Positions 1 to 14,100 are shown, counted from the first letter of the stretch. The stretch is DNA of 64,000 nucleotides from Danio rerio (GCF_049306965.1 NC_133194.1:10877501-10941500); one strand, 5' to 3'. Numbers and translations: made by a program. The notes: generated by a model from the sequence alone, not told the origin.

Positions 1-285
1 TTCAAAAAATAATATGCCAATATTAAATATAGTTTTTTCTTTAAAAACAGGCAAAATAATCTCCCAATGGGGCAAGCAAAATAATCTTGTTTTTCACTTT
101 GACATAAGATTATTTTTCTTACCCCATTGGCAGATTGTTAAACTCACTTAATATTGGCATATTATTTCTAAAAACAAGCTTGTCTGGAAAATTCTTATTG
201 ATTTAAGAATTTTTTGATATTTGGACTAGAAACAAGACAAAAAATCTAATTAAGAAAATCATTTTTTTTGCAGTGTAAAAAGTTC
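1..285. repeat. Nested inverted-repeat element (long hairpin)
   Basis: Two 34-nt arms at 55-88 and 106-139 are near-perfect reverse complements. An outer pair of about 18 nt at 8-25 and 149-167 (built on ATATGCCAATAT) encloses them. The whole would fold into one long hairpin, as non-autonomous DNA elements do. A related tail seems to run to about 282. Its left end may lie outside the window. Family not named. Confidence 0.6.
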
Positions 286-1425
286 ATGAATAAATACGAA
301 TGCAAATGTATTTGTTTTTAAGGGACCCTATACTGGAGGCGCCCCTCATGTATGTCCATGGTCATCATTCATTCGACAAGCCACCCATGACATCAAAAGA
401 GGACTTCAAACTTGGCTAATACACATAACTCACTTTTGCATAGTGTCTGTAAATAGCTACTTAACTACCCTACTTAACTAGCTGTCAGTGAAATCTTGCA
501 TCAAGGACGTTTCTGTTTGCGTTCTTGGTAACTATTGCCCTATTCTCCATTTCCATTTGGTTAAAGTGACTCTATTTACTTTTTATAATGTGCTGTTGGT
601 CTTATTGTGAATTGTTTATTAGCGTTTGTTATTCCAAAGGAATTTTGTCTTCGCTATCTTAAATTGAATTACTCATTTTGAAGCCCCAGCTGTTCAATTG
701 CGCAAAGCAAACTATTAGCTAGCTATGAAGTCATTGTTAGTAAATTTGCAAACTTCAGTTTTATAAATGATGACACTTATTAAGATAATTAAATATCTTA
801 AGATAATTGAATAATTCCTCAACAGGTAAAACAAAGTCTAAATCTTATAAAAATGGAGATTGCTTCAATGAAATCTCCAGATAAATAAAATAAAATGAAA
901 AAAAAATAGCTTGATCTTTGCTTTGTTTCAGCAACTTTGTTAAATCAAATGCAAAAAAATATAATTAAATAAAATGCAATGCCATAAAACACAGTGAAAT
1001 TAAATGCATTAAAAGAACAGAAAATATAACATATGCATTAATAAAGAATTTCTTAAAACCAGTTTAATGCACTTTAATCGTCCTAATAATTCAAATGCAA
1101 TAAAACAAATTACAAATAAAAACATTTAAATGATAAAGTAAACAAGTAATTCACATGTAAATGTAATTTTTTTAAACCGGATTTACATTAAACAAATTAT
1201 TACTAATTAATGCTGTAAAATAAAAACTTAAAATTAAAAAATGCAATAAAATAAAGTGGAGTAAAATAAAAAAAGAAACAAAATACATTTTTGTGTACAG
1301 TAAAATAAATTTGACCTTTGCATACAAATTCTTAAACCTGATTTAAATTAAACAAATAATCAATCATTAATGCTATAAAATAAAATAAAACTGATGTCTG
1401 AGCAAAGTACAATTAAAGATTACCT
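286..1425. other. AT-rich intergenic stretch, no gene seen
   Basis: The stretch is very A/T-rich, with many runs built on TAAAATAAA between about 820 and 1400. I see no exon-like coding segment or recognisable element. Confidence 0.5.
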
Positions 1426-1429
1426 ATTT

Positions 1430-1625
1430 TACCTCTTCGAAAAAGATGTAAGATAAGCCTTTGGTGTCTCTAGAATGTGTTTGTAAAGTTTCAGCTCAAC
1501 ATACCCATCAGATTATTTATTATATAATGTAGAATCTGCCCACTTTGGTGTCTGAATACATTTTAGCTGTTGGGGCTTTAAATCCAAATGAGCTGCTTCT
1601 CGCCGCCCACAGCTCTGACGTGCGT
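1430..1625. repeat. Interspersed repeat, inverted partner at 50.83-51.03 kb
   Basis: The order of motifs here (AAGATGTAAGATAAG, a 'GGTGTCTCtAGAATGTGT' block, 'CCCACTTTGGTGTCTGA', 'CAAATGAGCTGCTTCTC') recurs as the reverse complement at about 50,830-51,027. Both are copies of one dispersed family. Family not named. Confidence 0.55.
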
Positions 1626-1644
1626 GTCTGCTTCTCATGCATTA

Positions 1645-2840
1645 GGTCCATAGATCGTAAAAGATATGAACGTAGTATCCGTGGCGTCACCCATAGGTTT
1701 TTGAAAAATGCAAGAGAAGCTACTCGTAGGCATGGTCAACCGTCGCCATTTTGCTTGTGCGTCATTGGACTCACAGCAGGATACCAAACAATCGTCAGTG
1801 GAGCTACTGATGCCTGCTAGCATTTTGCTTAGAAGGGCTTTTCTTTGGGAGAAATGCTTAATACTTAATTATCTGAGACTTGTTTGTGTTTTGACCACAT
1901 GTGCTTGGTTGTACATTATATCAATAAAGTATTTCGCCTTTTAAAATCACTGTTGTAATACTGTAAGCCACTAAGCATTGTTCTCATGACGTTTTCCTAC
2001 AGGAGGAAAACACAAAATACTTATAAACAATCAAAATATAGTCTGTGTTATTAAATCCAAGGCTATTTATGAAATTCAGGCATAACACTGTATGACAACG
2101 CTTCAGATGACTGTAGCCTACAGCTAATCAATCTTTCAGATTCTGGAGTGCATTACAGGTCTAAAGAAAAATACAAATGATAAATGATCTTAAATAAAAC
2201 AAATAGATTTATAGACATGGTATAAGTATACAATTTCACTCACCTGGGATATAGAGGTCACGTGAATGGTTTGTGAGACTGTGAGCACAATTAAGTGCAC
2301 ACAGCATGCCATATCATCTGATAATTGTAAGAAATAATTACAAAAAGTAACTGACTGTAAAGCCACATAAAACAAAACAAAAATTTGATGTATATTCTGA
2401 ACTCAGCAGCTAATCAGCTGGAATCAGCTGAGGTGAAGTGATGGCGACCAGCGAAAAAAGAGTGGGAGGTTGTTGTGGAAAAAAGTGAATAGGATTGGGG
2501 AGTCGCGGAAGAAAGTGTAAGTGAACAGCGGACGGGGTAGAAGGGTGGTTGAGAAGGGAGATCGATAAAATGAAGTGCCAGATCAGATTTCAGAGGTGCC
2601 GGATCCGGTACAAATTAAGTCCTGGTTATATGGGCCAAAATCGTTCTTTGTACTAGGCTGTAAACATTTTTTTTCTGCTGTAAAGTTGGCCATTTTAACA
2701 GTAGGGTCAATAGAAATCTGCTCTATCATGGAGCCAGGCCTAGCAGAATTTCAATGGCTTGCAGTTTCAGTTACTTCCGTATTTGCTTCACGAGGGAGAG
2801 CTGGAGGTATATGGTTAGTTCAGATAAACAGCAGTCAGTG
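1645..2840. repeat. Long dispersed repeat, second copy at 23.05-23.76 kb
   Basis: Colinear blocks are shared with 23,047-23,760. They start at 'ACGTAGTATC..GTCACCCAT' (about 1670), continue through a block with 'GGTTTGTGAG' and 'GCACAATTAAGTGCACA' (about 2260-2310) and 'AATCAGCTG' (about 2410), and end at 'AAAGTTGGCCATTTTAACA' (about 2681). This copy is longer, so it carries extra sequence or the other is deleted. No transposase is visible. I read it as a non-autonomous element of uncertain superfamily. Confidence 0.5.
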
Positions 2841-2954
2841 AAAGAGACAGATACGGATGAAGTTGAAATAAGGTTACTAGTCCAAAATACCAAGTAAGTT
2901 TATTTGATGTATTTGTGGTGGAGTTAATTCAAGCCTTTCTGAAATCATGAGTCT

Positions 2955-2976
2955 CACACAAACACAAACACAAACA

Positions 2977-3028
<52 letters not shown>
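2955..3028. repeat. (CA)n microsatellite
   Basis: An imperfect ACACAA start runs into a pure CA dinucleotide tract of about 50 bases. Confidence 0.95.
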
Positions 3029-3029
<1 letters not shown>

Positions 3030-3031
<2 letters not shown>

Positions 3032-4805
3032 TAATGTTTACTGACACCATGCAACTGTGGTGATTACAGCAGTTAAAAATTAAAGAACTGTACATATCGA
3101 TTTTACTGTCTTTATTACAAACATGCTCTGCTTTAAAAACGTTTTAAACTTATAAAATTAATTATTAAGGTGCAGCTGATCACAGAGAGTTGTAACGTAT
3201 TATGTATTGTATGTTTTAATCCCAGTTTATTTGCAAAAAATGTTATGTGGACATCTTTATGCATATTATTGAGACATGGCACCTTTCAATTAATTCGGTG
3301 GGCATAGTAAACCGAACTCCTATGTCATGTTGCACCTCAAAATCACTGAGATTCGGATCCTATTTTACGTCAGTAAATAAAAAAAAAGACTTTCCTTCAA
3401 TTTGACAGTGGACACACACACATTCCGGTCCAAACAGCTTATAAAAGTAGATATTCATCATAGGTGCCCTTTAAAACAAATGGAGTAGAATAAAATGAAA
3501 AAAAAAAAATAAATAAATAAAGTACAATAAAATAGAATTTACATATGAAACAAATAATTCTTCATTAAGCTATAAAAGCACAAGCTATAAAATAAAATAA
3601 ATTAAAATAAAATAAAATAAAAATGTGTTGGTCTGATTTGTTTATGTAGGTTTGCATGGTTTTTGTGTGAGAGACTCTTAAAGCCAAATTTCGGCATTGT
3701 AATAATCTAAATAATTAAAACATTTTCATTCGTTCATTCGTTGTGCTGTGCAAGCAATACACAAAGTAAACTGCTATGCCTGATACACTGACACTGAAAC
3801 TGCTTTAGAATTCCAGGCCTCATTTTCCCAGAATTACCCTCACAACCTCCCACACACACACACACACACATGTATCCCATAACCTCAACTCTCGAGTGGG
3901 CTCTGCTCCATGCTTTTTAATGTTATTAACAGGTGGCTTTCTAAAATAGAATCAAGAAATGCTCATGCGTGTACTCACACACATAGCGACGCATGGGCAG
4001 ATACAAACACCACACTGGCGTAGAGACTCACTGAAGCCTCTCAGACGCAGCAACAGCAATCATGAAGTAACAATTGACAGACAGATCCAAACCTGGTGCC
4101 AGCAACCCTAAAAAAAGAGAGAGAGAGAAAAAAAATCCCTGATATTATTATGCCTGGACATGGGCGTGATCTTTTTCTGAAGCAAACAACCTCCCAACCC
4201 CCGATATGAGGAGTGTGTCATATTCACATCCACCCTCTTTAAACCCCTGTGTTACGTACTTTCAGTCCGTCTCAGAGAAAACCCCTCTGCAAACCGGCCT
4301 ACTACACGTATTCGACACTTTGACAGGTCAGCTGCTTCTTTGTGCTTGCTGTGTCAACAATGTTAAGCTACAATTAAAAAGGCATAACATTTGGTTCTGT
4401 AGAATTTTAATCATTGCCAGTCTGGAGCTTATATGTCATGTTTCATGTGCCTGTCTCTCTTTTTACACTTAATAATCAGGGAGTTTTAACATGTCTGGTT
4501 ATTCCTCAAATGTGTAATTCTGGTTATCCCTAAAAAAATCTATTTAAGCTAGTATTTTTTTCACAATAATTTAATGACGCAAAATCAAAATAGCGTGGCA
4601 TATTTTTGAGATATACGATATGCTTGTGTTGTATTTACAGGGTCTCTGCTACCACAACAGCAATTGTGCAGTGTAAAACAGTATTAAATGTTTTATTTTA
4701 ATCTGAATATTTACTTTGTAACATTACTACTGTAAGTCAGTATTTTTAATACGTTTTTAGAATTACTTAACATCACACAAAGCTATTACTGGTGGTATTC
4801 CAACT
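3030..4805. other. Intergenic, no gene seen
   Basis: This is mixed AT-rich sequence with a short CA tract near 3850 and A-rich runs near 3500-3620. The end of the 3320-3475 segment ('ATAGGTGCCCTTTAAA') matches the end of the repeat at about 51,020, so part of this stretch is dispersed-repeat sequence. No exon is recognised. Confidence 0.45.
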
Positions 4806-4807
4806 TT

Positions 4808-4829
4808 ATTATCATCATTATTACTGTTA

Positions 4830-4867
<38 letters not shown>

Positions 4868-4868
4868 T
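4808..4868. repeat. (TTA)n microsatellite
   Basis: Trinucleotide ATT/TTA array with a few interruptions at its left end. Confidence 0.9.
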
Positions 4869-5448
4869 CATTATTAATATTATTGTGGGTGGTGCCGAAG
4901 GGTTTGTTGTGAATGATATGTGACTACTTCACTGATCTTCAGTAAATAGATCAGTGGACTACATTCAGAACAGAAAATGGCTGCAAACATTATCCATGGT
5001 TACCAATTTGTTTATATAAAGACACAGAAGGAACTAACCTTTTATGAAAAGAATACACCAATTCACTTTAACTTGTAAGCACAATATGTCGAAAATAAAT
5101 CAGGTTTTCTTGTCTCGTCACTTTCAAGTAGGAACTGCTTTACGCAAATAATGCCTTAATTATTTCAAAATGGCGAAAGTAAGGAAGAAACTCGAGTGGT
5201 TTGCATTAGTTGAGTATTACTATATGTCTTTTAACAACGTTGATCGTAAAACAGCGATCAAATATTAAGTCTTTAGCTTCTTAAATCTTACCTGATTCTC
5301 TTTCAACATCTACTGGTGCTTCAAACACTAACGTTTGCGTCAGTGTTACCAGATTGGAAATGTCAAAGTATCATACCAGAACCTCAAAATTATCGTATTT
5401 GGAGGAAAATTATTGTACACGAGTCAAACTGAGAGTATACAGCTATCT
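4869..5448. other. Intergenic, nothing recognised
   Basis: No coding, RNA or repeat structure could be supported here. Confidence 0.4.
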
Positions 5449-5645
5449 TCTAGACCAGGGGTGCTCAATCCTGTTCCTGGAGATCAACCTTCCTGCAGAT
5501 TTCAGTTGCAACCCATGTCAAACACACCTGCCTGTAATTATCATATGGTGTTCAGGTCCTAATTAATTGGTTCAGGTGTGTTTGATATGGGTAGCAACTG
5601 AAATTTGCAGGAAGGTAGATCTCCAGGAACAAGATTGATCTAGAC
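5449..5645. mobile_element. Palindromic MITE
   Basis: The left half (about 5455-5530, starting CAGGGGTGCTCAATCCTG) is the imperfect reverse complement of the right half (about 5573-5638, ending CTCCAGGAACAAGATTGA). TCTAGAC occurs at both outer edges (5449-5455 and 5639-5645) and may be a target duplication. A half copy lies at 17,356-17,436. The same 'gtgctcaatcctgttcctggag' type of repeat is widespread in teleosts. It is non-autonomous and has no coding capacity. Confidence 0.75.
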
Positions 5646-6600
5646 AAACAGCGTTTTGACACAACTTGCAAATTTAAAAAAAAACTAGGTGTACCTTAGA
5701 AGGTTCAAACTCCACCTACGAGTCCTACGAGTGTCCTGCTGTGTTACCAATTGTTAAAGGATTAATTTTGTTGTACAAATTGGATGCCATCATTGACTGC
5801 AACAATGGGGTGGGTTGACTTGAAAGCAGTGCACCCTCCAGAATTCTGAGGAGTGCACAAGCTCATTAAGAGTACTTGTAATGAGCCAATTTCGTGGCTT
5901 TTTTTTTATTTATTTTTTTTATGAGATTTTATTTTATTTAACTTTGGAAAAAAAAACACATTCACTTGACACAATTGAATGGGAAAAAATGAGAACATCA
6001 AGGGCAAACTCCCCTGTCCTTCTCACGTTCCTTCTCAGCACTACTTTTTAAAACTTTATTGCTTAAACAATCAATCTCAACCTGAAAACGACTGGCTTAA
6101 GCACGGCTGCGCATGGCAGGAACGTTAACTAGCAAAAGATTGCCATTCTCCACGTTCATTGGCTGAGAAAATGTTAAGTAAGTTGAGATAGAAAACGGGT
6201 GTAACTCCACATTCTCCTCCCAGACAGTAGACAAAAAAATGCAGCTAGATCAATAAGTATAGAAACTCTAAGATTTCAATGAAATTCATTTTAAATGCCA
6301 TAAAGTTCTGAAAATATTGTACATTATAGGATTTTTTTTATTATTGATCGCACATTGTACAGAGGTCAAAATTATTGTACAAATATGATACTTATCATGC
6401 GTCTGGCAACACTGGTTGACGTGAACCGTAAGCCCCGCCTACTTTAAAATCATTGGTCAACTCAGAGTGCAGCAGAGCAAACAAAAGACTAGGCTGTTTC
6501 GTCATATATAACAATAGCTTGGCAATGCTGAGCGCACAGTAAGTGACTACCATGAGCATATTTTAGCCAGCCAAATTGCCAAAATAATCAACATTCAAGA
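5646..6600. other. Intergenic, nothing recognised
   Basis: AT-rich, without exon-like or clear repeat structure. Confidence 0.4.
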
Positions 6601-6604
6601 TTCT

Positions 6605-6720
6605 TAGGGTGCTTTCACACCTGTAGTTTCATTGTTTTGTTCCGAAAAAGGGTTTAAAACAGGGATTCGGAACAAAAAAAAAAAAGAAAAATTGATCTAT
6701 ACGTGTGAAAACACCCTACG
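6605..6720. mobile_element. Small terminal-inverted-repeat element
   Basis: TAGGGTGCTTTCACAC at 6605-6620 is mirrored by GTGTGAAAACACCCTA near 6703-6718. This is the terminal signature of a teleost hAT-type MITE that I recognise by sight. Only a short A-rich interior lies between the ends, so the copy is internally deleted. Confidence 0.6.
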
Positions 6721-7138
6721 AATCTCAGATATTGACTATTTGGGCAATTTTGCTGGCTACAATATGATTAAATATATCAGGATTTTCACAAAAGTCACTT
6801 ACTTTAGCTCAGCATGAAATAGTCAACATAAAAACACATAAATACAGTGAAAAGTTATTACCCGAGTCTTGTGTCATGTGAATTTGGTGCTCAGTAAACA
6901 TTTTTTACCAGTACGCAGACAAAAAAAAGGGTTAAACTTAATTTTGCACATTTTGTTGACGAAAAGTTTGCAAGTTAGCATTGCAACTATGCCAATTACT
7001 TCTCATTTGAGTATTAGTAGACTGTCTGCTAAATATCTGTAGATACTGCTGCTTCAACAGACATTTAACTGACTATAAGTGACTTTGCAAAATGTCAACT
7101 TACACTAACCCTAACCCCAACAGTCTACTTACATTTAG
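6721..7138. other. Intergenic, nothing recognised
   Basis: No supported feature. It may hold part of the cacng6 regulatory region, but no motif argues for that. Confidence 0.35.
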
Positions 7139-7139
7139 A

Positions 7140-7352
7140 AATAGAGCTGTCACTGGAGCAGTACCATTTTCAAAAGGCACATATTTGTACCTGAAGAGTC
7201 CATAATGGTACCTCAAATTTACTTTTTTAGGTACATTTGGGCACTAATATGCATCTTTGAGGTACCACTGTGGACTCTCTGGGTACAAAGAAGTTTTTTT
7301 TTAAAGGTACTGCCCAATAACAGCTCCTGTACCTTTATTTCTGAGAGTGTAT
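7140..7352. repeat. GGTACC-type dispersed repeat
   Basis: Several short sub-repeats around GTACC/GGTAC (for example 'ATTTGTACCT', 'ATGGTACCTC', 'TAGGTACATTTG', 'GAGGTACCAC', 'AAAGGTACTG') sit in both orientations. This arrangement is common in a short teleost interspersed repeat. Confidence 0.5.
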
Positions 7353-7998
7353 TGAGAATTAGTTGGCATGTAGCTGCAATTAACTTAAATTCAACAAAAT
7401 GCATTAAAGGGACCATCAAAATAAAGTGATATCAAAAAAGGAATAAAAAGTGCAGTCTAAAGAGAGAGGGAGAGAAACTGTTTTAAAATATTGCCTGAAT
7501 TGATGTACAGTAGTCATGATATTGCGATGTATTGAACCAAATTGTAATACAAAGCATGTCATGAAACATTTGGCAATAACCAACATCCTCATTGTGCAAA
7601 ACATTTAATAAACTCTTAATTTTCTGTTTCATCATATTCTTGATTTTTAGAGTAACCAGCCTGACCAGCCTATCATCTCATCATTTCCATCTTCGAGCTC
7701 TCAATGCCCGCATAAATGGCCAATGCTTCCCAGCATCCCTCAACCGTCAATCAATCCTAAAAGCCTGTATTATTATTAACATCCACAACCGCATATTCTG
7801 ATGAAGCCACTCTCGCCTACATTACAATCACATTGGACTGAGCTAGATTGATCTTGCTGGATCAATCTAACAGCATTAACTGCCTTTGCTTGTCTGATTA
7901 TTTGGATCTCAAGCATCTAAAAAGACTTAAATGTTCTATCAAAATAAGCCACTGCCTCTCGTTCACTTATCTGGATCTCGTAAAAAAGCAAATCAATC

Positions 7999-8398
7999 AT
8001 GTGGTCCACGTTCGTCGTGCAGGAAGAAGAGGTAAGGTCTGGGAACACCTCAGCGGGGGGCCACCAACCATCCGGGGGACTGGACGGATTTTTGGGATCA
8101 CGAGGCAAAGGACGCAAGCGAAGACACAGAACACAATCCGGATCCGGAGATGGAATTAGCGAAAGCCAAGAAGGCAAAATCAAGCTTACGTTATTCCTGG
8201 CCATAACCGGCATCATGCTTACCGTCCTCGGGGTGGGAACAGAGTTTTGGGTAGAACTCGCACCATCCAAGAGCTTCTATAACAATCAGACTTGTCTGGT
8301 CGCACACTATGGCTTATGGAAATGCTGCACCAAGACGATCGAGGTTTCAGATGTGGATCCAAAGCTGGAGGTCTGCGGGCCTTTGCATTTACAGGGAG
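7999..8398 (+). CDS. cacng6: cacng6 coding exon 1
   Basis: This exon encodes residues 1-133 plus the first base of codon 134: the N-terminal cytoplasmic tail, TM1 and most of the first extracellular loop with GLWKCC. The donor is GGAG|GTAAGA at 8399. An in-frame stop 18 nt upstream fixes the start. Confidence 0.92.
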
Positions 8399-11031
8399 GT
8401 AAGACTTTGGTGTGAAATGTCTGGAGAGTTTGAATTATGAATCATCTCTTAGAATAACATCACCTTGTGTGGATCCCATTATAGAATCCAATTGCACCTT
8501 CTTTAAGTTCTACACCACTGGAGAGAACATTGTCCTATTTCAGAAAACGCCAGAAAAGGGTGAGTCATCCCACATCCCCCTCTCTATCTTTAGATCTCAT
8601 AGCACTAATGCTGCTTTCTTTGTGTCGAGTGCTGACCACATATACAAATTTCTCATCAAAATGTGATACTTAGATCTTGAGGAACAAAAAAGTATAAGTA
8701 ATGATTTGAAGGCAGCAAAATGAAGATCTGAAACAACAGGCTTTGATCAGCAAATAGATTCCCATGATGCCTTCCAATTTTTGTCTAAAATTTTGATATC
8801 ATTTTACCTCAGGGTTTAATTTGTCAAAGGTTAGTTTCTGTCATCCTTTACTCACCCTTATGTCATGTCAACCCAATATGCTAAAAGGTTGGCATGTACG
8901 AAGTTAAAGTTGACCTTTTATACAAAAAAATCACTTTATAAGGGGTTTAAACAATCGTTTCATAACAGTGTATGATTGTAACCAACTTCTGATGGTAAAA
9001 AATATTAATTACATTTTTTATAATCACATTTCATAAAAACAGTCTGCAGAAACATCAGAGTCATCAGAGGGGGAAAGCCCCGCCCATTAGTAATGATCTC
9101 TCCCTGTTAGTCTTGTTGTTGAACCTGCCACTATGCTGACACACAGGCATTTGGTAGCTCCACCCTCTTTTGAAAAGATAGCTGGGAGCACAATCTCATT
9201 TGAATTTAAAGTGACAGTGGGACATTTAGGATCGATGCCTACACCACCTGACAAAAGTCTTGTATAAATAATAACTTGGCTTCTAGTTGATCATTTGGTA
9301 TGAGAAGTGGCTTATATGAAAGGCAAAGGCCTTTAGATTACTCTTATTTTACCAAAATAAAATATGATCATGCCTTGATTTTTAATTATTTAATTAGGAC
9401 AGTATAGGATTTGGCTTTGCTTAGATAAAATTCTCCTCACTTTAATGTCCAGTATAGAATAAGAAAAAGAATTAATATTGTGTATGACTCCCATGAGCTT
9501 GGAGGACTGCATCCATACATCTCTGCAATGACCCTAATAACTTATTAATAATGTCATCTGGAATAGCAAAGAAAGCGTTCATGCAGGACACCCAGAGTTC
9601 ATCAAAAGTCTTTGGATTCATCTTCAATGCCCCCTTCTTCATCCTACCCCAGACATGCACATTAATGTTCATGTCTGGTGACTGGGCTGGCCAATCCTAG
9701 AGCACCTTGACCTTCTTTGCATTCAGGAACTTTGATTTTGAGGCTGAAGTATGAGAAGGAGCGCTATCCTGCTGAAGAATTTGCCCTCCGAGTTTGTAAT
9801 GTAATGGGCAGCACAAATATCTTGATACCTCAGGCTGTTGACGTTGTCATCCACTCTGCAGAGCTCTCGTTCGCCCTCATACTGAATGTAACCCCAAACC
9901 ATGATTTTTCCTTCAACAAACTTGACTGATTTCTGTGAAAATCTTGGGTCCATGTGGGTTCCAGTAGGTCTTTTGCAGTATTTGTGATGATTGGGATGCA
10001 GTTCAATAGTAATGATCATCTAGAAGTCAAGTTATTATGTGTTGCTCTTACAACTGGGATTGACGACAAGACTTTCATCAGACAAGGGAAAGTTATAAAA
10101 CCTTATTTCATATTTATGGAGCCATGACCTCAAAATGACTTATCATATTTATTTTTAATGGTTTCTATGACTTTTATTAAGAAAAAAAAACTGTAATACA
10201 TATTTGTCCTTAGTGTTTATAAATTATACATGCAAACTTTTCTGAAAATCAATAAATGGTTCAAATGGCCGAATTTAATGTCAACTTTGATGTCAATTAC
10301 TGTAGATGTAATTTACTAATTTTTAAGGTAAATAAACACTATTTCCTTATGTTAGTTAAGGGACTAACAACTAACAGAATCTTATTGTTTAGTGTTTCCC
10401 AACAGTCTAATGTTACTAATGTTAATGCATAGGAAAATGATGTACAAGTGTATTAATAAAAGACTGATTATAGGGTATATGCGGAAGTATGCTAAAGGAC
10501 TTTTAATTTGTCAGTAACCTGGGTTAAGCACTTCTGGTAAACTGTATCCTGTTACAAAATCGGCACGTTTAAGATCAGTTTTCTTAAACAATCAGCGATC
10601 ACCACTGGCTGGGTGATGACCAATATAAAGTGGGTCTCAGATTGTACAAGAAACACTGCATTAAATTACATTTTTACCTGCCATGTCTTTGAAATATGAA
10701 CATTTATTTTACCCCAGTATATTCAATGGAACTTCTTCACTAGTATGCCGATTCTGACGGGCGCATCCGAGCAAAGGGCTTTTTGTCTCGTTTTACGCAA
10801 GAGCAACTAAATGAATGCCAAAGTCTTTTTAACTAATTGTATTTTAATTACATTACGGCATAGATCCTGTAAAAGGAACTGTGTAAAAAGGAAAAAAGTC
10901 ACATTAACCGTTCACCGGAAGTTTATCAGTATGGGAAGAAACACTAGCTACGCAAACACCCTATTATTTTTTAAACATGTTATTAAAAAACTACATCTGA
11001 GAGCTCAAGGCAGCCTGATAATGACTGAATC

Positions 11032-11114
<83 letters not shown>

Positions 11115-14100
11115 TAATAATTCTTTACATTTATATTTTAATCTTTTTCAAGTAGGCACTGTAATTAATAAACATTCAGGCATACATGTTAATAATTGTC
11201 AGGATATCTATAAACATTATAATAAATAAATAAATACATACATGAGCAAAACAAATGTTCTGGTTATGTTAAATCAGCTTATTATGTGTACTTTAAGGCA
11301 TCATATTATTGATGTTAACTAATGAAACTTCCTCCTCCCCTTCAGATCTGACAGTCGCATCAGCAATGTTTGCTATTATTAGTCTTTTCCTGATGGTGAT
11401 GGGAGCGATCTGCATTATCATGGCAGTAAGCAAAGGGGTGCAGTTCTTCCTGAAGCCAGCTGCGGTTTGCTTTATACTGTCAGGTAACGTTATACTTTTG
11501 ACTTACATGTTTTATATTGTTTACTTTTGACTTCAAGCTCATTCAAGGCACATTTTGCACATTAACATGCTAAAAATGGCCTTAAATGCACTGTAAAAAT
11601 GCAGGGTTCCATACAATTCATGCTGCCCCAACACAAATTAAGTTAAACTTACAAATGTAAGTGGATTGAACATAAAACAATTAAGTTGTCCCAAATAAAT
11701 CTTAAGAATTGTATTGTTTCAGCTCATTTTAAATAAGTAGTTTAAACAAGCAGCAAAAAAAATTTTTTTTTTTTTTTTGAGTCTGGTAAGATTGGTATTT
11801 ATTTCGACAAATATTCCTATGCTCATTAATATATAATAGATCATTATATTATAGGTAGGCATAGATTTTTTAAAATCTAGATTAATCTCACTGAAATCTT
11901 GAAATTAATCTAGATTAAAATGGCTTATTTGAATTCTGCCAAAGGCATTTAGAATATGTGTGCTACCCAAATAATGACTAAAGGTAAGTCTTTGAGAATG
12001 GGTTTCTCAAGCCAGGTGGTGCATTAGACCAGGGGCTCATCTCCTGTTTCAAAAATGCATCACAAACTGCTTGAGAAACTGTTCTACTATAGTAATTGGA
12101 GATGAAAATAAATGATGTTCAATAAGATGCACTTTTGTTTACTGTTTATTCAGTTAAACATGAATTTGAACTGTAGGTCTACATGAGCTAGAAACAGCAA
12201 TTTTTAATTACCATAATCCAACTAAAGTCAAAACTGAACTAAACAGAAATTATGTTGCCCCTTTAAAAAATTTTTAAACAAAAAATAAAAAAAATTCTGT
12301 GCTGTTTCAGCTTATTTTAAATAAGTAGTTTGAACAAACAACACATTTTTTGAGTGCTTTTGATCAATTAAATGCATCCTAGCTAAATAATAATGATTAA
12401 TTTTAGTTATATATTTTTAGTTTTAAATCGTATGTTTTGGCCAAATTCATGAATGGAGCTGTAGCCTATGAAGTTATTTCATAATTTCTTCAAAATACAC
12501 ATTTCTCCCCCATTTCTATACACTCAATCATCCAAAAAGAACATTGTGATTGTAGAAGAAAACTGCTCTTTCTGAAACAAATGTTTGCCCAACAGAAAAG
12601 CAAAGCAATTCATCAACATAATTCACACAGTTGTGGATATGTTAAAAGGGGTTTACCAAAAATAAAAATTTGCAACTAATTTATCAATCTTTAGGCCATC
12701 TGAGAAGCAAGCACCCAGGTGACTATTTTTTGTTTGAGTGGAACATTACAGAAGATTTTTAGTTAAAACACGTGGTCCTTAGTGATTTTTACATTTCTAG
12801 CCAATCACTACCAGCACTTTGAGAGTGAACAAAATATATACAGGCAATAATAAGAACACCATGTGAGTCCTAATGATACATTAAGGGGTTACAGTATGAA
12901 GCAAAATTATTGACCTGTGCAAGAAGCTTAGCATTAACAACATTATTACCTTTTAAAGTAAGCAATCCAGGTAACATTGTATGCTATTGCTATCGGTGTA
13001 TGCTAACACAAATCCTGACATGTTATTTCGAATAGATCTCTAATTAACAATAGTCTGAAAATAACCCATTTTTAGCGTATTGGTTACCAATTGTATATCC
13101 ACAATTTTTACTACAAAACCAAAAGTAAACTATAGTTTGTGTAGCAAAACTGTGAATTGTGGTTGTCATACGCTGACTACACTCAAAAAAATACAAAAAA
13201 TAAACCATGGCTGTTTCTCAATATGCGTTTTTGTCTGTACTTGCGTCCTTGTGTCCTCGTGAAACGTCATCAACCGTCGCCAAAGTACTGTTCCAATTCA
13301 AAGTTCACATCTTTCCAAGTACACATGAAATTCCCGGATGTGTACTTGCTCTGGCCTTTGGCCAAGGATGCATCGAGAGGTGACTTGTGCAAACTTGCGA
13401 AGCCCAGGTATCCCAGAATGCATTGCAGTGTAACCAGCAAGTGCTAATGGCGGAGGAGGAAACCTGCACGGTTTTAAAAATGCTCCTTTACTGTCACAAA
13501 ATAAAGTTTTAAGAGTTTTTCAGGCGAGAATGTAGTTGTTTTAATGACATGAATGAATTCCCTGAATAAAAGAGCCAAACTTCAGTTAAAGTCCACCATT
13601 TAATAATTTGGCAAATAAATCGACTACAGATGTCCATGTAGATTAAACACTATCACTATCTCCTGTGTGTAAGTATGTGTATTTTGATTCTGAAACTCGC
13701 GCGCGCCCAAATAGACACTCCCACACCATCTCACTTTTCTTCCTCCGACACTCCCCCCTAAACAGAGCTGGACACGCCCACTTTTCTGACTTTTTCCAAA
13801 GTAGAGGTCTAAAAACACCCTGCTGAAACGAGGGGGTTTCATGGCCCTTTAATACATCTTGGGAATATCTAACAGACAGTTTTCTTATAAATCTATTATT
13901 TGTTCTCAGGTGTATTATTTTGGCAGTGTTATTTTGTTACCTTTTATAATTGTCTTTAATTATGTTACCGTAATTACATAATTACCGTAACATACCGTAA
14001 TACCTTATCGTGCATGTCTTTTTTTTCTTATTGTGTGTATAATTACCATTGTAGTTTAATAAATCTGATAATCAAAGACACGTGTATAATAACTCATTTT

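Noticed and set aside
2877-3095. 72-codon minus-strand frame rich in Val-Cys
   Set aside because: It is the translation of the (CA)n microsatellite; no start context or family similarity.
7917-8270. 117-codon frame antisense to cacng6 exon 1
   Set aside because: It mirrors a GC-rich real exon; no independent support.
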